The notes under the pieces are model-generated. The model searched no databases, was not told the DNA's origin, and was given only the letters and a program-made list of their open reading frames with translations. This document shows, piece by piece, positions 46,634 to 55,621 of a DNA stretch of 64,000 bases. Every line of letters begins with the position of its first letter. The stretch's first letter is position 1. The stretch is from CAVWDU01 sp963840725 (GTDB lineage Bacteria; Pseudomonadota; Gammaproteobacteria; Pseudomonadales; Halieaceae), in NCBI GenBank assembly GCA_963840725.1, contig CAWIZY010000007.1:1-64000 (forward strand). Direction: 5' to 3'. The position numbers were made by a program, and so were the translations under genes.

Positions 46634-46768
46634 TTACTGCCCAGGGCGTGGCATATCCCGGACCGCGTCAGCAGCGGGGGCTGGTGGGTCGCTGGGTATG
46701 AACTGGATCACAGCCGTGAGTATTACCAGCACAGCGAAGACGAACCAGAAGAAGCGGTTTCTGCGCAT
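46634..46768 (-). CDS. Small single-pass membrane protein
   Basis: A 44-aa frame: MRRNRFFWFVFAVLVILTAV is a basic start plus one strong hydrophobic helix, followed by IQFIPSDPPAPAADAV and a short polar tail. GGAG lies 6 bp before the ATG. It follows the HtrA-like protease gene by 53 bp on the same strand. No family is recognised; the positive-inside pattern predicts the C-terminus in the periplasm. Confidence 0.5.
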   Translation of the reverse strand: MRRNRFFWFVFAVLVILTAVIQFIPSDPPAPAADAVRDMPRPGQ

Positions 46769-46821
46769 CAAGATCTCCTCAAGAATCGGATCGCTGTGTC
46801 GCGGACCTGCCTGGCGGGTGC

Positions 46822-47883
46822 TTACTGGGACTCGATCAGTTCCAGTTTGAAGCTGCGGGTCTTGTCGCCGCGCCGTGTTTTGATGGTGACCCGATCACCG
46901 GGCTTCCTGCGCTCCAGGGCTGACAGGTAGTCATCGTTATTGTTGATCTCCTCGTTGTCTATATGGGTGACCACATCCCCCAACTCGATACCCTGGCGTG
47001 AGGTGCGTCGCGCGCCGATCATACCTGCGCGGTGCGCGGGCAATCCCGGTTGAACCATGACAATCGGGACCCCTTTAACGCCAAAACGCCTGATCCAGCG
47101 GTCACTGGCCAGTTCTACGCCAATGATCGGTCGCAGGATGCGACCGTAGGCGATGAGTTGTGGGACCACATCCTTGACGGTATTGACGGGGATGGCGAAG
47201 CCGATACCGGCACTGGCACCGCTGGGGCTGTAAATGGCTGTATTCACCCCGATCAGTTGTCCCAGCGAATTGAGCAGCGGACCGCCCGAGTTTCCCGGGT
47301 TAATGGCGGCGTCGGTCTGAATCACACCGCGTATTTTGCGGTTACTGGGGGCATATATTTCGCGGCCCAATGCGCTGACGATACCGGTCGTAAGAGTCGT
47401 ATCCAGTCCAAACGGGTTACCGATGGCCAGTACTTTGCGACCGACCGACAGCTCCGAAGAATCACCCATGGGCAGCGAAACCAGGCCTGATGGTGGGTTC
47501 TGGATGCGCAATACCGCCAGGTCTTTTTCCGGTGCCACGCCGATCACCTCAGCGGCATGATCGCTCTGGTCCTGCAGAGTGACCGTCAACTTGTGGGCGT
47601 TGGCGATAACGTGAAAGTTGGTCACTATCAGTCCGCTGCTGTCCCAGACGAAGCCGGTTCCGGAGCCCCGGGGAATTTCCTGGACATCCAGGTTAAATAT
47701 CGACCGTCGCAGGGCCGTGTTGGTGACAAATACCACCGAGGGGCTGGCTTTGCTGAAAATCTCGGTGGAATTGGCTTCGTCGTCAGTCGCAAAACTGAGG
47801 TAGTCCAATGACTTGGCCGGAACCTGAGCGGCCACCAGGCTGCTCAGCAGGGCCAGTAGACAGATGGCCCGGAACCCGCTCAC
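46822..47883 (-). CDS. HtrA/DegP-like periplasmic serine protease
   Basis: The 353-aa protein has a signal peptide (about residues 1-23), a trypsin-like domain and one C-terminal PDZ domain. Catalytic residues are visible: His in VTNFHVIANA (about 90), Asp in PEKDLAVLRI (about 121) and Ser in INPGNSGGPLL (about 197). One PDZ domain and this length resemble DegS or short HtrA proteases rather than two-PDZ DegP. Its ATG overlaps the stop of the DUF1499 gene by 4 bp, which links it with htpX in a quality-control operon. Confidence 0.88.
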   Translation of the reverse strand: MSGFRAICLLALLSSLVAAQVPAKSLDYLSFATDDEANSTEIFSKASPSVVFVTNTALRRSIFNLDVQEIPRGSGTGFVWDSSGLIVTNFHVIANAHKLTVTLQDQSDHAAEVIGVAPEKDLAVLRIQNPPSGLVSLPMGDSSELSVGRKVLAIGNPFGLDTTLTTGIVSALGREIYAPSNRKIRGVIQTDAAINPGNSGGPLLNSLGQLIGVNTAIYSPSGASAGIGFAIPVNTVKDVVPQLIAYGRILRPIIGVELASDRWIRRFGVKGVPIVMVQPGLPAHRAGMIGARRTSRQGIELGDVVTHIDNEEINNNDDYLSALERRKPGDRVTIKTRRGDKTRSFKLELIESQ

Positions 47884-48617
47884 GGCTGGTATTCTCCCAG
47901 GGCCTCGAAACGTTGCTGAAAGTCCATAATTCGCTTGGCGTTGGCCCCCAGGTCACTGACCCCGACGCGAGACACCGAGCGCAGATCGAGCAGGCTGCCG
48001 CTGGCATTACTGCGCACCCGGATAGCGATATCGTCCTTGAAGGCCATGATCGCAGTGGTGTCCACCGCCTCGATCACCCCCTGGTCCAGGTTCTGGTAAT
48101 AAATGTCCCAGCCCATCTCCTGCGCCACCAGCAGCGCGCGCTCGTACACCATCTCGATTGGCAGGTCCGTGAGGAGAGTCTGAACCTCCGGATAAGACTC
48201 TCGCTGCTGCGTGAGAGTATCGGTGCTGATTTCCAGGTCGTTAGTGCCGGGGCCACGTTGCTCCTGCGCGGCGCGAAACTCAGGCGGGTCCGCTAGATCG
48301 GTACTGATGTCATGAATTTCGGGATATTGGCCCCCGCTGCGCAACAGCAGGGCGAGCAGGATGACGCCGGGTATCGTCAGCGCCGCCCGTTTTAGTATCG
48401 CCGGGCGCGAGGCTGCGAACCCCGGTAGCAGGAGCAACACGATAAACAGGATAAGGAGCGCTGTCGCAGCCAGACAGGACACCGCGTAGAGCAACAGGCC
48501 TTGTTCGACGGCGCCAGCGCGCACGGTGAGCACGGCCAGCGGGAGCAACAACAGCAGAGCGATGGCAAGATAACCGGTCCAGGTCACCAGACGAGAGGTT
48601 TTGACGGGCTGATTCAT
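47880..48617 (-). CDS. DUF1499 domain membrane protein
   Basis: A 245-aa protein with three or four N-terminal hydrophobic helices (about residues 10-110) and a C-terminal DUF1499-type domain: LLVAQEMGWDIYYQNLDQGVIEAVDTT and IAIRVRSNASGSLLDLRSVSRVGVSDLGANAKRI, both cited in part. These are features of a family of unknown function. It overlaps htpX (upstream) and the HtrA-like gene (downstream) by 4 bp each, so the three are translationally coupled. Confidence 0.8.
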   Translation of the reverse strand: MNQPVKTSRLVTWTGYLAIALLLLLPLAVLTVRAGAVEQGLLLYAVSCLAATALLILFIVLLLLPGFAASRPAILKRAALTIPGVILLALLLRSGGQYPEIHDISTDLADPPEFRAAQEQRGPGTNDLEISTDTLTQQRESYPEVQTLLTDLPIEMVYERALLVAQEMGWDIYYQNLDQGVIEAVDTTAIMAFKDDIAIRVRSNASGSLLDLRSVSRVGVSDLGANAKRIMDFQQRFEALGEYQP

Positions 48618-49501
48618 CGGTAGTTTGACTCCAGTGCGTGAATACGGTCTTCCAATGGCGGGTGTGAGCGGAACAGCGCAGCAAAACCCTGCTTGAACTG
48701 CGCCGTTATGCCGAAGGCTGTCAACTCCCCCGGTAGATCCTGTGGCAATCCCTGTTCCTGCTGCAATCGACGCAAGGCGCCGGCCATATCCTGCGTCGTG
48801 GTCAGGCTGGCGCCCGCCGCATCGGCGCGATACTCACGCCAGCGTGAGAACCAGCATACAATCATGCTGGCCAGGAAGCCGAGCAGCAACTCGGTGATCA
48901 TGGTTACCGCAAAATAGCCTATTCCATAGCCGCGTTCGTTTTTGAATACGACCCGGTCAACGGTGTGTCCTATCACGCGGGCAGTGAACATGACGAAGGT
49001 GTTGATGACACCCTGGATGAGGCTCAGGGTTATCATGTCGCCGTTGGCGACATGTCCTATCTCGTGGGCCAGTACCGCCCTCACTTCGGCTCTGTCAAAG
49101 CGCTGCAGCAAGCCCGAACTCACCGCTACCAGGGCGTCGTTTTTCTTCCAGCCGGTGGCAAACGCGTTGGCGGCGTCAGAGGGGAAGACGCCCACCGTCG
49201 GCAGACCGATACCGGCTTGCTGTGCGAGTTGGTCAACCGTATCCAGCAGCCACTGCTCCTCGGCATTCGCAGCTTGCTCGATGACCCGGGTGCCGGTGGA
49301 GCGCCTGGCCATCCACTTGGATAGCAGCAGCGAAATCAGAGAGCCGCCGAAGCCGAACAACGCGCAGAAGACCAGCAGGCCGCCAAGATCCATTCGCACC
49401 CCATTCTGGGCCAGAATATTCTGCAGCCCCAGGAGATTGAACACGACGCTCAGTAGCACCAGTACGGCGATATTTGTCGCGAGGTAGAGCAGAATTCTCA
49501 T
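48614..49501 (-). CDS. htpX: Membrane protease HtpX
   Basis: HtpX is a zinc metalloprotease that degrades damaged inner-membrane proteins. The protein has 295 aa, two N-terminal helices (about 4-24, 35-57), the zinc motif AVLAHEIGHVANGDM (about 137-151), two further helices and the third ligand in SRWREYRADAAGA (about 222). Length and motif spacing match E. coli HtpX. Its stop overlaps the DUF1499 gene by 4 bp. In E. coli it belongs to the Cpx/heat stress response; no such site is evident upstream here. Confidence 0.93.
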   Translation of the reverse strand: MRILLYLATNIAVLVLLSVVFNLLGLQNILAQNGVRMDLGGLLVFCALFGFGGSLISLLLSKWMARRSTGTRVIEQAANAEEQWLLDTVDQLAQQAGIGLPTVGVFPSDAANAFATGWKKNDALVAVSSGLLQRFDRAEVRAVLAHEIGHVANGDMITLSLIQGVINTFVMFTARVIGHTVDRVVFKNERGYGIGYFAVTMITELLLGFLASMIVCWFSRWREYRADAAGASLTTTQDMAGALRRLQQEQGLPQDLPGELTAFGITAQFKQGFAALFRSHPPLEDRIHALESNYR

Positions 49502-49636
49502 GGCTGTGAAGCTACCTTCTTGTCGCTGATTGCTGTTTGCTGATTACAGGTTGGCGGATGCACGCGGATAGCCGCTCGTACCCCATTAACTCGGAATCCG
49601 GATGTATTCACGATTATGGGGCCGCAGAGGGGATTT

Positions 49637-49972
49637 TCAAGCGGGGTCTGCAGTGTCTGCTGCAGCGGCCTCCGGTGTTGGCTGGTTCTCCGTCTGCGGC
49701 CCAGGGGTTTCGGTGCCGGGAGACGATTCGACGGTGCCAGGGAGCGGGATCTGACTGGGTTTGACGAGCGGGTGACCACGTGAATCCAGTTCTGTTGCAA
49801 GCACTTCGCCGCGCAATGCCACATCGCGGGAGCTCAGTTCCACAAGACTGTTGACCCCCTCGTCCTGGTGTTTTAACCGCAGCACTTCCCGGGCGTCGCT
49901 GCCGTCCACCCAGACCTTGGCCTTGCCCCAGTAATGACCATGCTGATTGCGGATAACGAAAACTTCGCTCAT
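49637..49972 (-). CDS. Hypothetical protein with Pro/Ala-rich tail
   Basis: The 111-aa protein has a folded-looking N-terminal part (SEVFVIRNQHGHYWGKAKVW, then VDGSDAREVLRLKHQDEGVN) and a disordered, Pro/Ala/Thr-rich C-terminus from about residue 75. No family is recognised by me; the N-terminal part resembles short conserved hypothetical proteins of marine gammaproteobacteria. It lies 95 bp from the J-domain gene and 135 bp from htpX on the same strand. Confidence 0.6.
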   Translation of the reverse strand: MSEVFVIRNQHGHYWGKAKVWVDGSDAREVLRLKHQDEGVNSLVELSSRDVALRGEVLATELDSRGHPLVKPSQIPLPGTVESSPGTETPGPQTENQPTPEAAAADTADPA

Positions 49973-50067
49973 GAGTCTGTCTACCTTGTTTGCGGTGCGG
50001 GGGAGTGTAATCCTTGCCTGCAGGTGGTGCCAGCGAGTTCATCGCCACAGCTTCTACCGAACACCAC

Positions 50068-50796
50068 TCAGCTGAGGAGAAAATCCTTGGCCTGGTTGAT
50101 CTTGGCTGCGAGGTAGTCATTGCCGCCGCGGTCCGGGTGCAGTTTCTGGATCAACTTCCGGTGAGCATCGACCACGTCCTGTTGCTGGGCGTCTTCCTGC
50201 AGGCCCAGCACCGCCAGTGCTTCGGCGCGGTTCATGGCGCCGCTATCTGTGGGCTCCCGGGATTCGGGTTGCCCGAAATCCGGCTCTCCGGGAAAGCGTT
50301 GCTCCAGGTAGCTTTCGAGCAATTGCAACGAATCCTGGTCTTCTGCCCGGCAGTAGGCGAAGAGGTCCACGAGTTGGTCGCGATTCATCTCTGACAAGCG
50401 CCACTCCCGATAGTTACCGCGCAGCACTTCGCCCTCGAGGTTGCCGCTATCGTGATCGAGGTGCATACGCAGTATGGCTGTCTCGACCGTAGAGCTCTGG
50501 CCTGCACTGGGGCCTGCGCCAGAGGGCGAACCGCTGGCTTTCATGGCCGCCAGCGCCGGAAACAGTCGGATCAGTGTCGGCGCCAATTGTCTCACCAGCA
50601 CCAGAAGGCCGGCCGCCGCCGCGCCAATCCAATGCATTTTGCCCGCCAGGGTTAACACCACCACCAAAAGCACCGTGAACACCACGCCGAGTTTGATGTA
50701 CTCAGCACGTCGCTTATGCGGCGGGACAGAGCGAGCCCGGTTGATGAGTATGTACGCGACGGCAATTACCGCGAGCAGGAGTAGAAGTCGAGGCAC
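50068..50796 (-). CDS. Membrane-anchored J-domain protein
   Basis: The 242-aa protein has an N-terminal helix (LLLLLAVIAVAYILI), a second helix pair (about 36-72), a central helical region, and a C-terminal J domain with the HPDRGG motif (about 221), so it should stimulate an Hsp70 ATPase at the membrane. The C-terminal J domain resembles Tim14/DjlA-like proteins. It is 8 bp downstream of the VWA gene, suggesting the pair act together, possibly in membrane protein quality control. Partner and substrate are unknown. Confidence 0.85.
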   Translation of the reverse strand: MPRLLLLLAVIAVAYILINRARSVPPHKRRAEYIKLGVVFTVLLVVVLTLAGKMHWIGAAAAGLLVLVRQLAPTLIRLFPALAAMKASGSPSGAGPSAGQSSTVETAILRMHLDHDSGNLEGEVLRGNYREWRLSEMNRDQLVDLFAYCRAEDQDSLQLLESYLEQRFPGEPDFGQPESREPTDSGAMNRAEALAVLGLQEDAQQQDVVDAHRKLIQKLHPDRGGNDYLAAKINQAKDFLLS

Positions 50797-50804
50797 GCGA
50801 ATCC

Positions 50805-51491
50805 TTAGTGTTTAAGTTGTTGGAGCAGTAGTTTATCACTCGTGCTGCTGCTGTTCTCCAGTGCTTTGCGGCCGCCGGCGACATACTTGGCCACCGCACC
50901 GAGCAGCGCCGCCAGCGTGTCGGCGCTGTTGCTGTCGAAGTGGGCGAAAGCACCTCCACTGAGCCTGGCCATATCACGGAAGCAGCGCTCCACTTGCGAG
51001 TGGTGCCCCTCCTGGAACAGGAACAGGGGCAGCCCCTGCAGACCACATTGCCCCGCGAGGTCACACAGTGTGTCCGCGTTTTCTTCCATAGCGTCGCCGA
51101 TGAAAACCAGGGCGCGGATGGGCGTCTTGCTGTTTTCCTGTAGAGCGTGGCTCAGCAAGCGCTTGATCTGGGTCTGACCGCCACGGCAATCGACTGCTGA
51201 CATCTGCTGTTTCAGTGTCGCGCTTTCGGTATGCCAGGCGCTGGCAAAAAACTCGTGGAAACCGCGGTAGTAGGCCAGTTGTACGGCCAGTGAGCCAATT
51301 TTGTCTGTCTCGCGAAACATCTCCTGCTGCAGGTGGCAGGCAGTATCCCAGGTGGGTTGTCGGCTTGCGGTGGCATCGATAGCGAACAACAGGCGGGGTT
51401 GCTTTTTGACGAAGGTGCTTATGCTCCTGCTTTTTTGCAGGAACTGGTTAATCTCCGTAGTGGAGGATCGCCGGGTGGGTAGCTTGGACAT
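50805..51491 (-). CDS. VWA-domain protein (TerF/TerY-like)
   Basis: The 228-aa protein consists largely of one von Willebrand factor A fold. LLFAIDATASRQPTWDTA (about 34-51) holds the first part of the MIDAS site, in the variant DxTxS rather than DxSxS. GGQTQIKRLLSHAL carries the central Thr, and ALVFIGDAMEEN the last Asp. No signal peptide or helix, so it is cytoplasmic. The fold and MIDAS variant recall VWA proteins found with J-domain proteins and tellurite-resistance modules, though no other ter genes are present. It starts 11 bp after the small gene at 51503. Confidence 0.75.
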   Translation of the reverse strand: MSKLPTRRSSTTEINQFLQKSRSISTFVKKQPRLLFAIDATASRQPTWDTACHLQQEMFRETDKIGSLAVQLAYYRGFHEFFASAWHTESATLKQQMSAVDCRGGQTQIKRLLSHALQENSKTPIRALVFIGDAMEENADTLCDLAGQCGLQGLPLFLFQEGHHSQVERCFRDMARLSGGAFAHFDSNSADTLAALLGAVAKYVAGGRKALENSSSTSDKLLLQQLKH

Positions 51492-51502
51492 GCATTAAGA
51501 GT

Positions 51503-51718
51503 TCAGGACCTTTGCGTCAGTTTGCCAAGTTTCTGCAGCTCTGACAAATAGCGCCGCCGCGTCGCCAGTTCCTCGATGGCTTCCCGCAGGTCTGCCTCTT
51601 TGATCTCGCCGTGGGATTCAGCGCTAACCAGTTCCCAGAGCTTGCGGCTACACAACTCGCTAGGGTCGAAAGAATCGCGGTTATTGGTCGTGTGCTTGTT
51701 CATATCTTGGCTATTCAT
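51503..51718 (-). CDS. Small hypothetical protein
   Basis: A 71-aa acidic and helical protein: MNSQDMNKHTTNNRDSFDPS, then LWELVSAESHGEIKEADLREAI and a basic end. No known domain is seen. It is the first gene of the presumed VWA/J-domain operon (11 bp before the VWA gene). An alternative start at 51703 is possible. The composition is protein-like, but the gene is supported only by context. Confidence 0.55.
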   Translation of the reverse strand: MNSQDMNKHTTNNRDSFDPSELCSRKLWELVSAESHGEIKEADLREAIEELATRRRYLSELQKLGKLTQRS

Positions 51719-51983
51719 GAGTTCTACAGTTTACAATCTCCAAAGCTTATCGTCTCTGCGGGTCGTGATGCACGCAGTTCAATGGAACACAGTATTGCTT
51801 AGAAATATGACACGCGGATTATAGCTAAGTTCGCACCAACGGTTTTTTCAGCTTGAGAGGGCCGCATGGCAACATCGCCAGAGGCGGTCAAAGATGGCGA
51901 TGGCGGCCAATCGGCTCGGCGGTGCATTGCGTAGCAACAGTCGCTTATACTTCTGCATAATCGTAATAATCGCGAGTTGACCT

Positions 51984-52643
51984 ATGAAACTATTCGACAT
52001 CCGAAAAAAACACCAACTACCCACTGCGGAGTCGGCTTTACCGGGCAGGGAAGAGCCCGTGTCAGTGCCAGCGGCGCATTTTGTCTCTGGCAACCCGTTA
52101 CAGGGACCATTTCCATCGCAGTTTCAAACAGCTGTCTTCGGGATGGGCTGTTTCTGGGGTGTGGAACGCAAGTTCTGGCAGCAAGCGGGGGTTTATACAA
52201 CGGCGGCGGGTTATGCGGGCGGGGTGACGCCCAATCCCAGCTATCAGGAAGTGTGTTCAGGCCATACCGGGCACACGGAAGCGGTGATGGTTGTGTTCGA
52301 CCCTTCGGTTGTCAGCTACGCCACCCTGCTGAAGTTATTCTGGGAGGGCCATGACCCTACCCAGGGTATGCGCCAGGGCAACGATCTGGGTTCCCAATAC
52401 CGGTCGGCCATTTATGCTTCCGATGAGCAACAGCTGGAGCAGGCGCTGGCCAGTAAGGAGGCGTTTCAGCTTGCGTTGACTGAGGCCGGCTTTGGGGACA
52501 TCACCACGGAGATTCTGCCCGCGCCGGCGTTCTTTTACGCCGAGGATTACCATCAGCAATATCTGGCCAAGAATCCCGGTGGCTACTGCGGGCTTGGCGG
52601 GACCGGCGTGGCCTGCGCCAGTGGGCTGTCTGTAGACGCGTGA
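51984..52643 (+). CDS. msrA: Peptide methionine (S)-S-oxide reductase MsrA
   Basis: MsrA repairs methionine-S-sulfoxide in proteins. The catalytic cysteine is in FGMGCFWGVERKFW (about residue 55). The GYAGG, HTEAV and AEDYHQQYL motifs are present, and C-terminal resolving cysteines appear in GYCGLGGTGVACA. Length is 219 aa, normal. It is on the plus strand, divergent from the VWA operon, 265 bp away, and 16 bp upstream of dinB. Confidence 0.94.
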   Translation: MKLFDIRKKHQLPTAESALPGREEPVSVPAAHFVSGNPLQGPFPSQFQTAVFGMGCFWGVERKFWQQAGVYTTAAGYAGGVTPNPSYQEVCSGHTGHTEAVMVVFDPSVVSYATLLKLFWEGHDPTQGMRQGNDLGSQYRSAIYASDEQQLEQALASKEAFQLALTEAGFGDITTEILPAPAFFYAEDYHQQYLAKNPGGYCGLGGTGVACASGLSVDA

Positions 52644-52659
52644 CAGGGGCGTTGCTGAC

Positions 52660-53814
52660 GTGGTGTCGGTGGGGCTGTCAGCGGTGCGTAAAATCATCCA
52701 TGTTGACGCCGATTCTTTCTACGCTTCGGTGGAGCGTCGGGAACGGCCGGAGCTGGTTGGGCTCCCGCTGGCGGTGGGAGGACGCTCCGACCGGCGTGGG
52801 GTGATTGCGGCGGCCAGTTACGAGGCACGCCAGTTCGGCGTCCATTCGGCCATGGCTTCCGCGCGAGCCAAGGCGCTGTGTCCGCAACTCCTGATCGTAC
52901 CGCCGCAATTTGATTTGTATCGCAGTGTGTCTGGCGCTATGCAGGCGATTTTCGCGGAATACACCCAGCTGATCGAGCCCCTGTCCCTCGACGAAGCCTA
53001 TCTGGACGTCAGTGAGTGCGCGCGCTTCAATGGCAGTGCCACGCTGATTGCACAGGAGATTCGGGCTCGGGTGCGCAGTGAATTGCGCATTACGGTTTCT
53101 GCCGGTGTCGCTCCCAACAAGTTTCTGGCCAAGGTGGCCAGTGACTGGGACAAGCCCGATGGCTTGTTCACGATTGCACCAGAGCAGGTGGCGGCATTTG
53201 TCCTGCAGCTACCGGTCAGTCGTATCAATGGGGTCGGTAAAGTCACAGCCCGCAAACTGAATGACATGGGGGTGCAAACCTGCGGTGACTTGCAAGGCTT
53301 GCCACAGTCCGATCTCCTGCAGCGTTTCGGTAAGTACGGCAAGCGGCTCTACGAAGTGGCCAGAGGGCAGGATGACCGTCGGGTTCAGACCGACCGGGTC
53401 CGCAAGTCGATCAGTGTAGAACGCACGTTTTCCGATGATATCGCCGATATGGCAGCTATCACGGCGGCCCTGGATAGTGTGCTCGCAGAGTTGGAGAGGC
53501 GATTCATACGCATCGCGTCAGAGTACCAGCCCATCAAACGTTTCGTGAAAATCAAATATCGGGATTTTACCCAAACCACGCTGGAAGAGGCCATGCCCGA
53601 CAGCGGTCAGCGCTGGGACCGACGCGAAGAATTCCATCGCCTGCTGGCGGCTGCCTGGCCCCGGGGCGCGAAACCGGTGCGCCTGCTCGGCGCCGGTTTG
53701 CGGCTGCAACCACTGGCGAGCGATGACAGCCAGCAATTGTCGTTATTTCAGGATTCGCTTCCGATCCCGACTTCGCCCCCCAAAGCCCCCGGCGACATGG
53801 AATTGTCCAGCTAG
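52660..53814 (+). CDS. dinB: DNA polymerase IV
   Basis: A Y-family translesion polymerase, 384 aa. Catalytic residues are visible: Asp in IIHVDADSFYASVERR (about 13) and Asp-Glu in PLSLDEAYLDVSE (about 109). The little-finger domain follows. The C-terminus has QLSLF (359-363), the canonical beta-clamp binding motif. The GTG at 52660 is the assumed start; an in-frame GTG at 52684, just before the conserved RKIIHVDAD, would be as good. A LexA box is not evident upstream. Confidence 0.92.
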   Translation: MVSVGLSAVRKIIHVDADSFYASVERRERPELVGLPLAVGGRSDRRGVIAAASYEARQFGVHSAMASARAKALCPQLLIVPPQFDLYRSVSGAMQAIFAEYTQLIEPLSLDEAYLDVSECARFNGSATLIAQEIRARVRSELRITVSAGVAPNKFLAKVASDWDKPDGLFTIAPEQVAAFVLQLPVSRINGVGKVTARKLNDMGVQTCGDLQGLPQSDLLQRFGKYGKRLYEVARGQDDRRVQTDRVRKSISVERTFSDDIADMAAITAALDSVLAELERRFIRIASEYQPIKRFVKIKYRDFTQTTLEEAMPDSGQRWDRREEFHRLLAAAWPRGAKPVRLLGAGLRLQPLASDDSQQLSLFQDSLPIPTSPPKAPGDMELSS

Positions 53815-53987
53815 GGACGGTGCCGTGATTGTGCTGAGCTGAACACCAGCGCCCAAACCGTGGTTATGCCAGGGCGCTGACAAAGCGTCGGTCGGAAGTG
53901 GCTTTGAGCGCACAGGGCGTGATGCCATAATGCTGTCACCCGTCCATGACGTGTGCCGTGCCTGGCGCAATAACTCGAGGAAGTCGA

Positions 53988-55562
53988 ATGAATCTGTTGT
54001 CACCGAAGCCGCCGATTCGTCCCAAGCCCGCATTCAGGCTCGGTGCTTGCCTGGGCGTGGTGCTGTTGTTGCTCACCACCCCCAGCCTCGCGCAACCAAC
54101 GGCGCTGCGTGGTGAGATCGATCGATACATCGGCCAAAACGGTGTGCGCATGCTGCAGGATTTCCGTCAGTTCCTGAGCCTGCCGAATGTGTCGACGGTG
54201 CAGTCTGACATGGAGCGAAATGCCGACTGGATAAGCACGTACGTGGCCCGGCATGGATTTGAGTCGAGAGTCGTTACGGCGGGCCGGTCGCCCTATGTGC
54301 TGGCCGAGCGCCGGGTGCCGGGTGCTGCGCAAACACTGCTTATCTACGCCCACTTCGATGGACAGCCGGTGGAGCCGGCGAACTGGTCGACTCCGCCCTT
54401 TGAACCCACTCTCAAAAACGGTGACACGGTGTTGGACTGGCAGGATCTGCGCGAGGGTGCGCTGGAAGAGAGCTGGCGGATCTATGCGCGCTCGGCTGGA
54501 GACGACAAAGCGCCGCTGATCGCACTCATGCACGCTATCGAGGCGCTGGACGCTGCCGGCGTCCCCCTGAGCGTCAACATAAAACTGATCCTTGATGGTG
54601 AGGAGGAATTTGGCAGTCCCACCGTTCAAAAAATACTCGCGGCACACGGTGCGGAGCTGCAGGCCGACCTGCTGTTGTTTTGTGACGGTCCCATGCACCA
54701 GAGTGGCCGGCGACAGCTGGTGTTCGGTGTGCGAGGGGCCCTGGGCGTCCACCTCACGGCGTATGGGCCTGCCCGGCCCCTGCATTCGGGGCACTATGGC
54801 AATTGGGCCCCGCACCCGACTGACACGTTGATTCGGCTGTTGGTCAGCCTCAAGGATAGCGACGGCAATATTCTGGTGCCCGGTTATCTGGACGAGGTAG
54901 TGCCTGTCAGTGATCGTGAAAGAGCGGCGATAGCCGCCATGCCCCCCGTTGATAGTGAGCTTCAGGATGCGCTGTCCCTGGGTCGACTTGAGGGCGGTGG
55001 GCAGCGCCTGGAAGAGACCATTATGCGCCCCGCGATCAATATCGTGGGAATCCAGGCCGGAGGCGTAAACAGCCAGGCTCGCAATATTATTGTGCCAATG
55101 GCAACGGCGTCACTTGATCTGCGATTGGTGAAATCCCAAACGATTCCCAAGCTGCGCGAGACCCTCGAACGGCACATCAAAAATCAGGGTTTTTTCATCA
55201 CCCATGAAGAGCCCACCGCAGAACAGCGGCGCAAGAATCCGCGCTTGTTGCGGGTGGAATGGGACAGCGGCTACCCGGCCTACCGCAGCTCAATCGATGG
55301 TGAGGCCGCGCGCCGGGTGGCTGCGATCCTCGCCGGCTACGACGGTCAGGCGCCGCTGCTGACCCCGACCATGGGCGGCAGTCTTCCTATTTATCTGTTC
55401 GATGCGGCGCTGGAGATGCCTATTGTGTTGCTGCCTATTGCCAATCACGACAACAACCAGCACGGCCGCGATGAGAATATGCGTGTGGGTAACCTGTTTG
55501 CGGCGGTGGGGCTCTACGCGGCCCTGCTGGCGGAGTATGGCAAGGAGGCTGATCTGCTGTAG
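53988..55562 (+). CDS. Exported M20-family peptidase
   Basis: A 524-aa M20 metallopeptidase with a signal peptide (FRLGACLGVVLLLLTTPSLAQ). Metal ligands are visible: His in IYAHFDGQPVEP, Asp in SAGDDKAPLIA, Glu-Glu in LDGEEEFGSP, and His in LPIANHDNNQHGRDEN near the C-terminus. Dipeptidase or carboxypeptidase-type activity in the periplasm is likely; the substrate is not known. The ATG at 53988 is chosen because GAGGAAG precedes it and it leads directly into the signal peptide. Confidence 0.88.
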   Translation: MNLLSPKPPIRPKPAFRLGACLGVVLLLLTTPSLAQPTALRGEIDRYIGQNGVRMLQDFRQFLSLPNVSTVQSDMERNADWISTYVARHGFESRVVTAGRSPYVLAERRVPGAAQTLLIYAHFDGQPVEPANWSTPPFEPTLKNGDTVLDWQDLREGALEESWRIYARSAGDDKAPLIALMHAIEALDAAGVPLSVNIKLILDGEEEFGSPTVQKILAAHGAELQADLLLFCDGPMHQSGRRQLVFGVRGALGVHLTAYGPARPLHSGHYGNWAPHPTDTLIRLLVSLKDSDGNILVPGYLDEVVPVSDRERAAIAAMPPVDSELQDALSLGRLEGGGQRLEETIMRPAINIVGIQAGGVNSQARNIIVPMATASLDLRLVKSQTIPKLRETLERHIKNQGFFITHEEPTAEQRRKNPRLLRVEWDSGYPAYRSSIDGEAARRVAAILAGYDGQAPLLTPTMGGSLPIYLFDAALEMPIVLLPIANHDNNQHGRDENMRVGNLFAAVGLYAALLAEYGKEADLL

Positions 55563-55621
55563 AGTGCCCGCAGCAGAGCACCCGCCGCAGTGGGGTTCTG
55601 GGTGACGTCTCAGTCGGAACC

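Noticed and set aside
50805..51491. Tellurite resistance locus
   Set aside because: Only one VWA protein of the right flavour is present; TerB, TerC, TerD and related genes are absent from the window.
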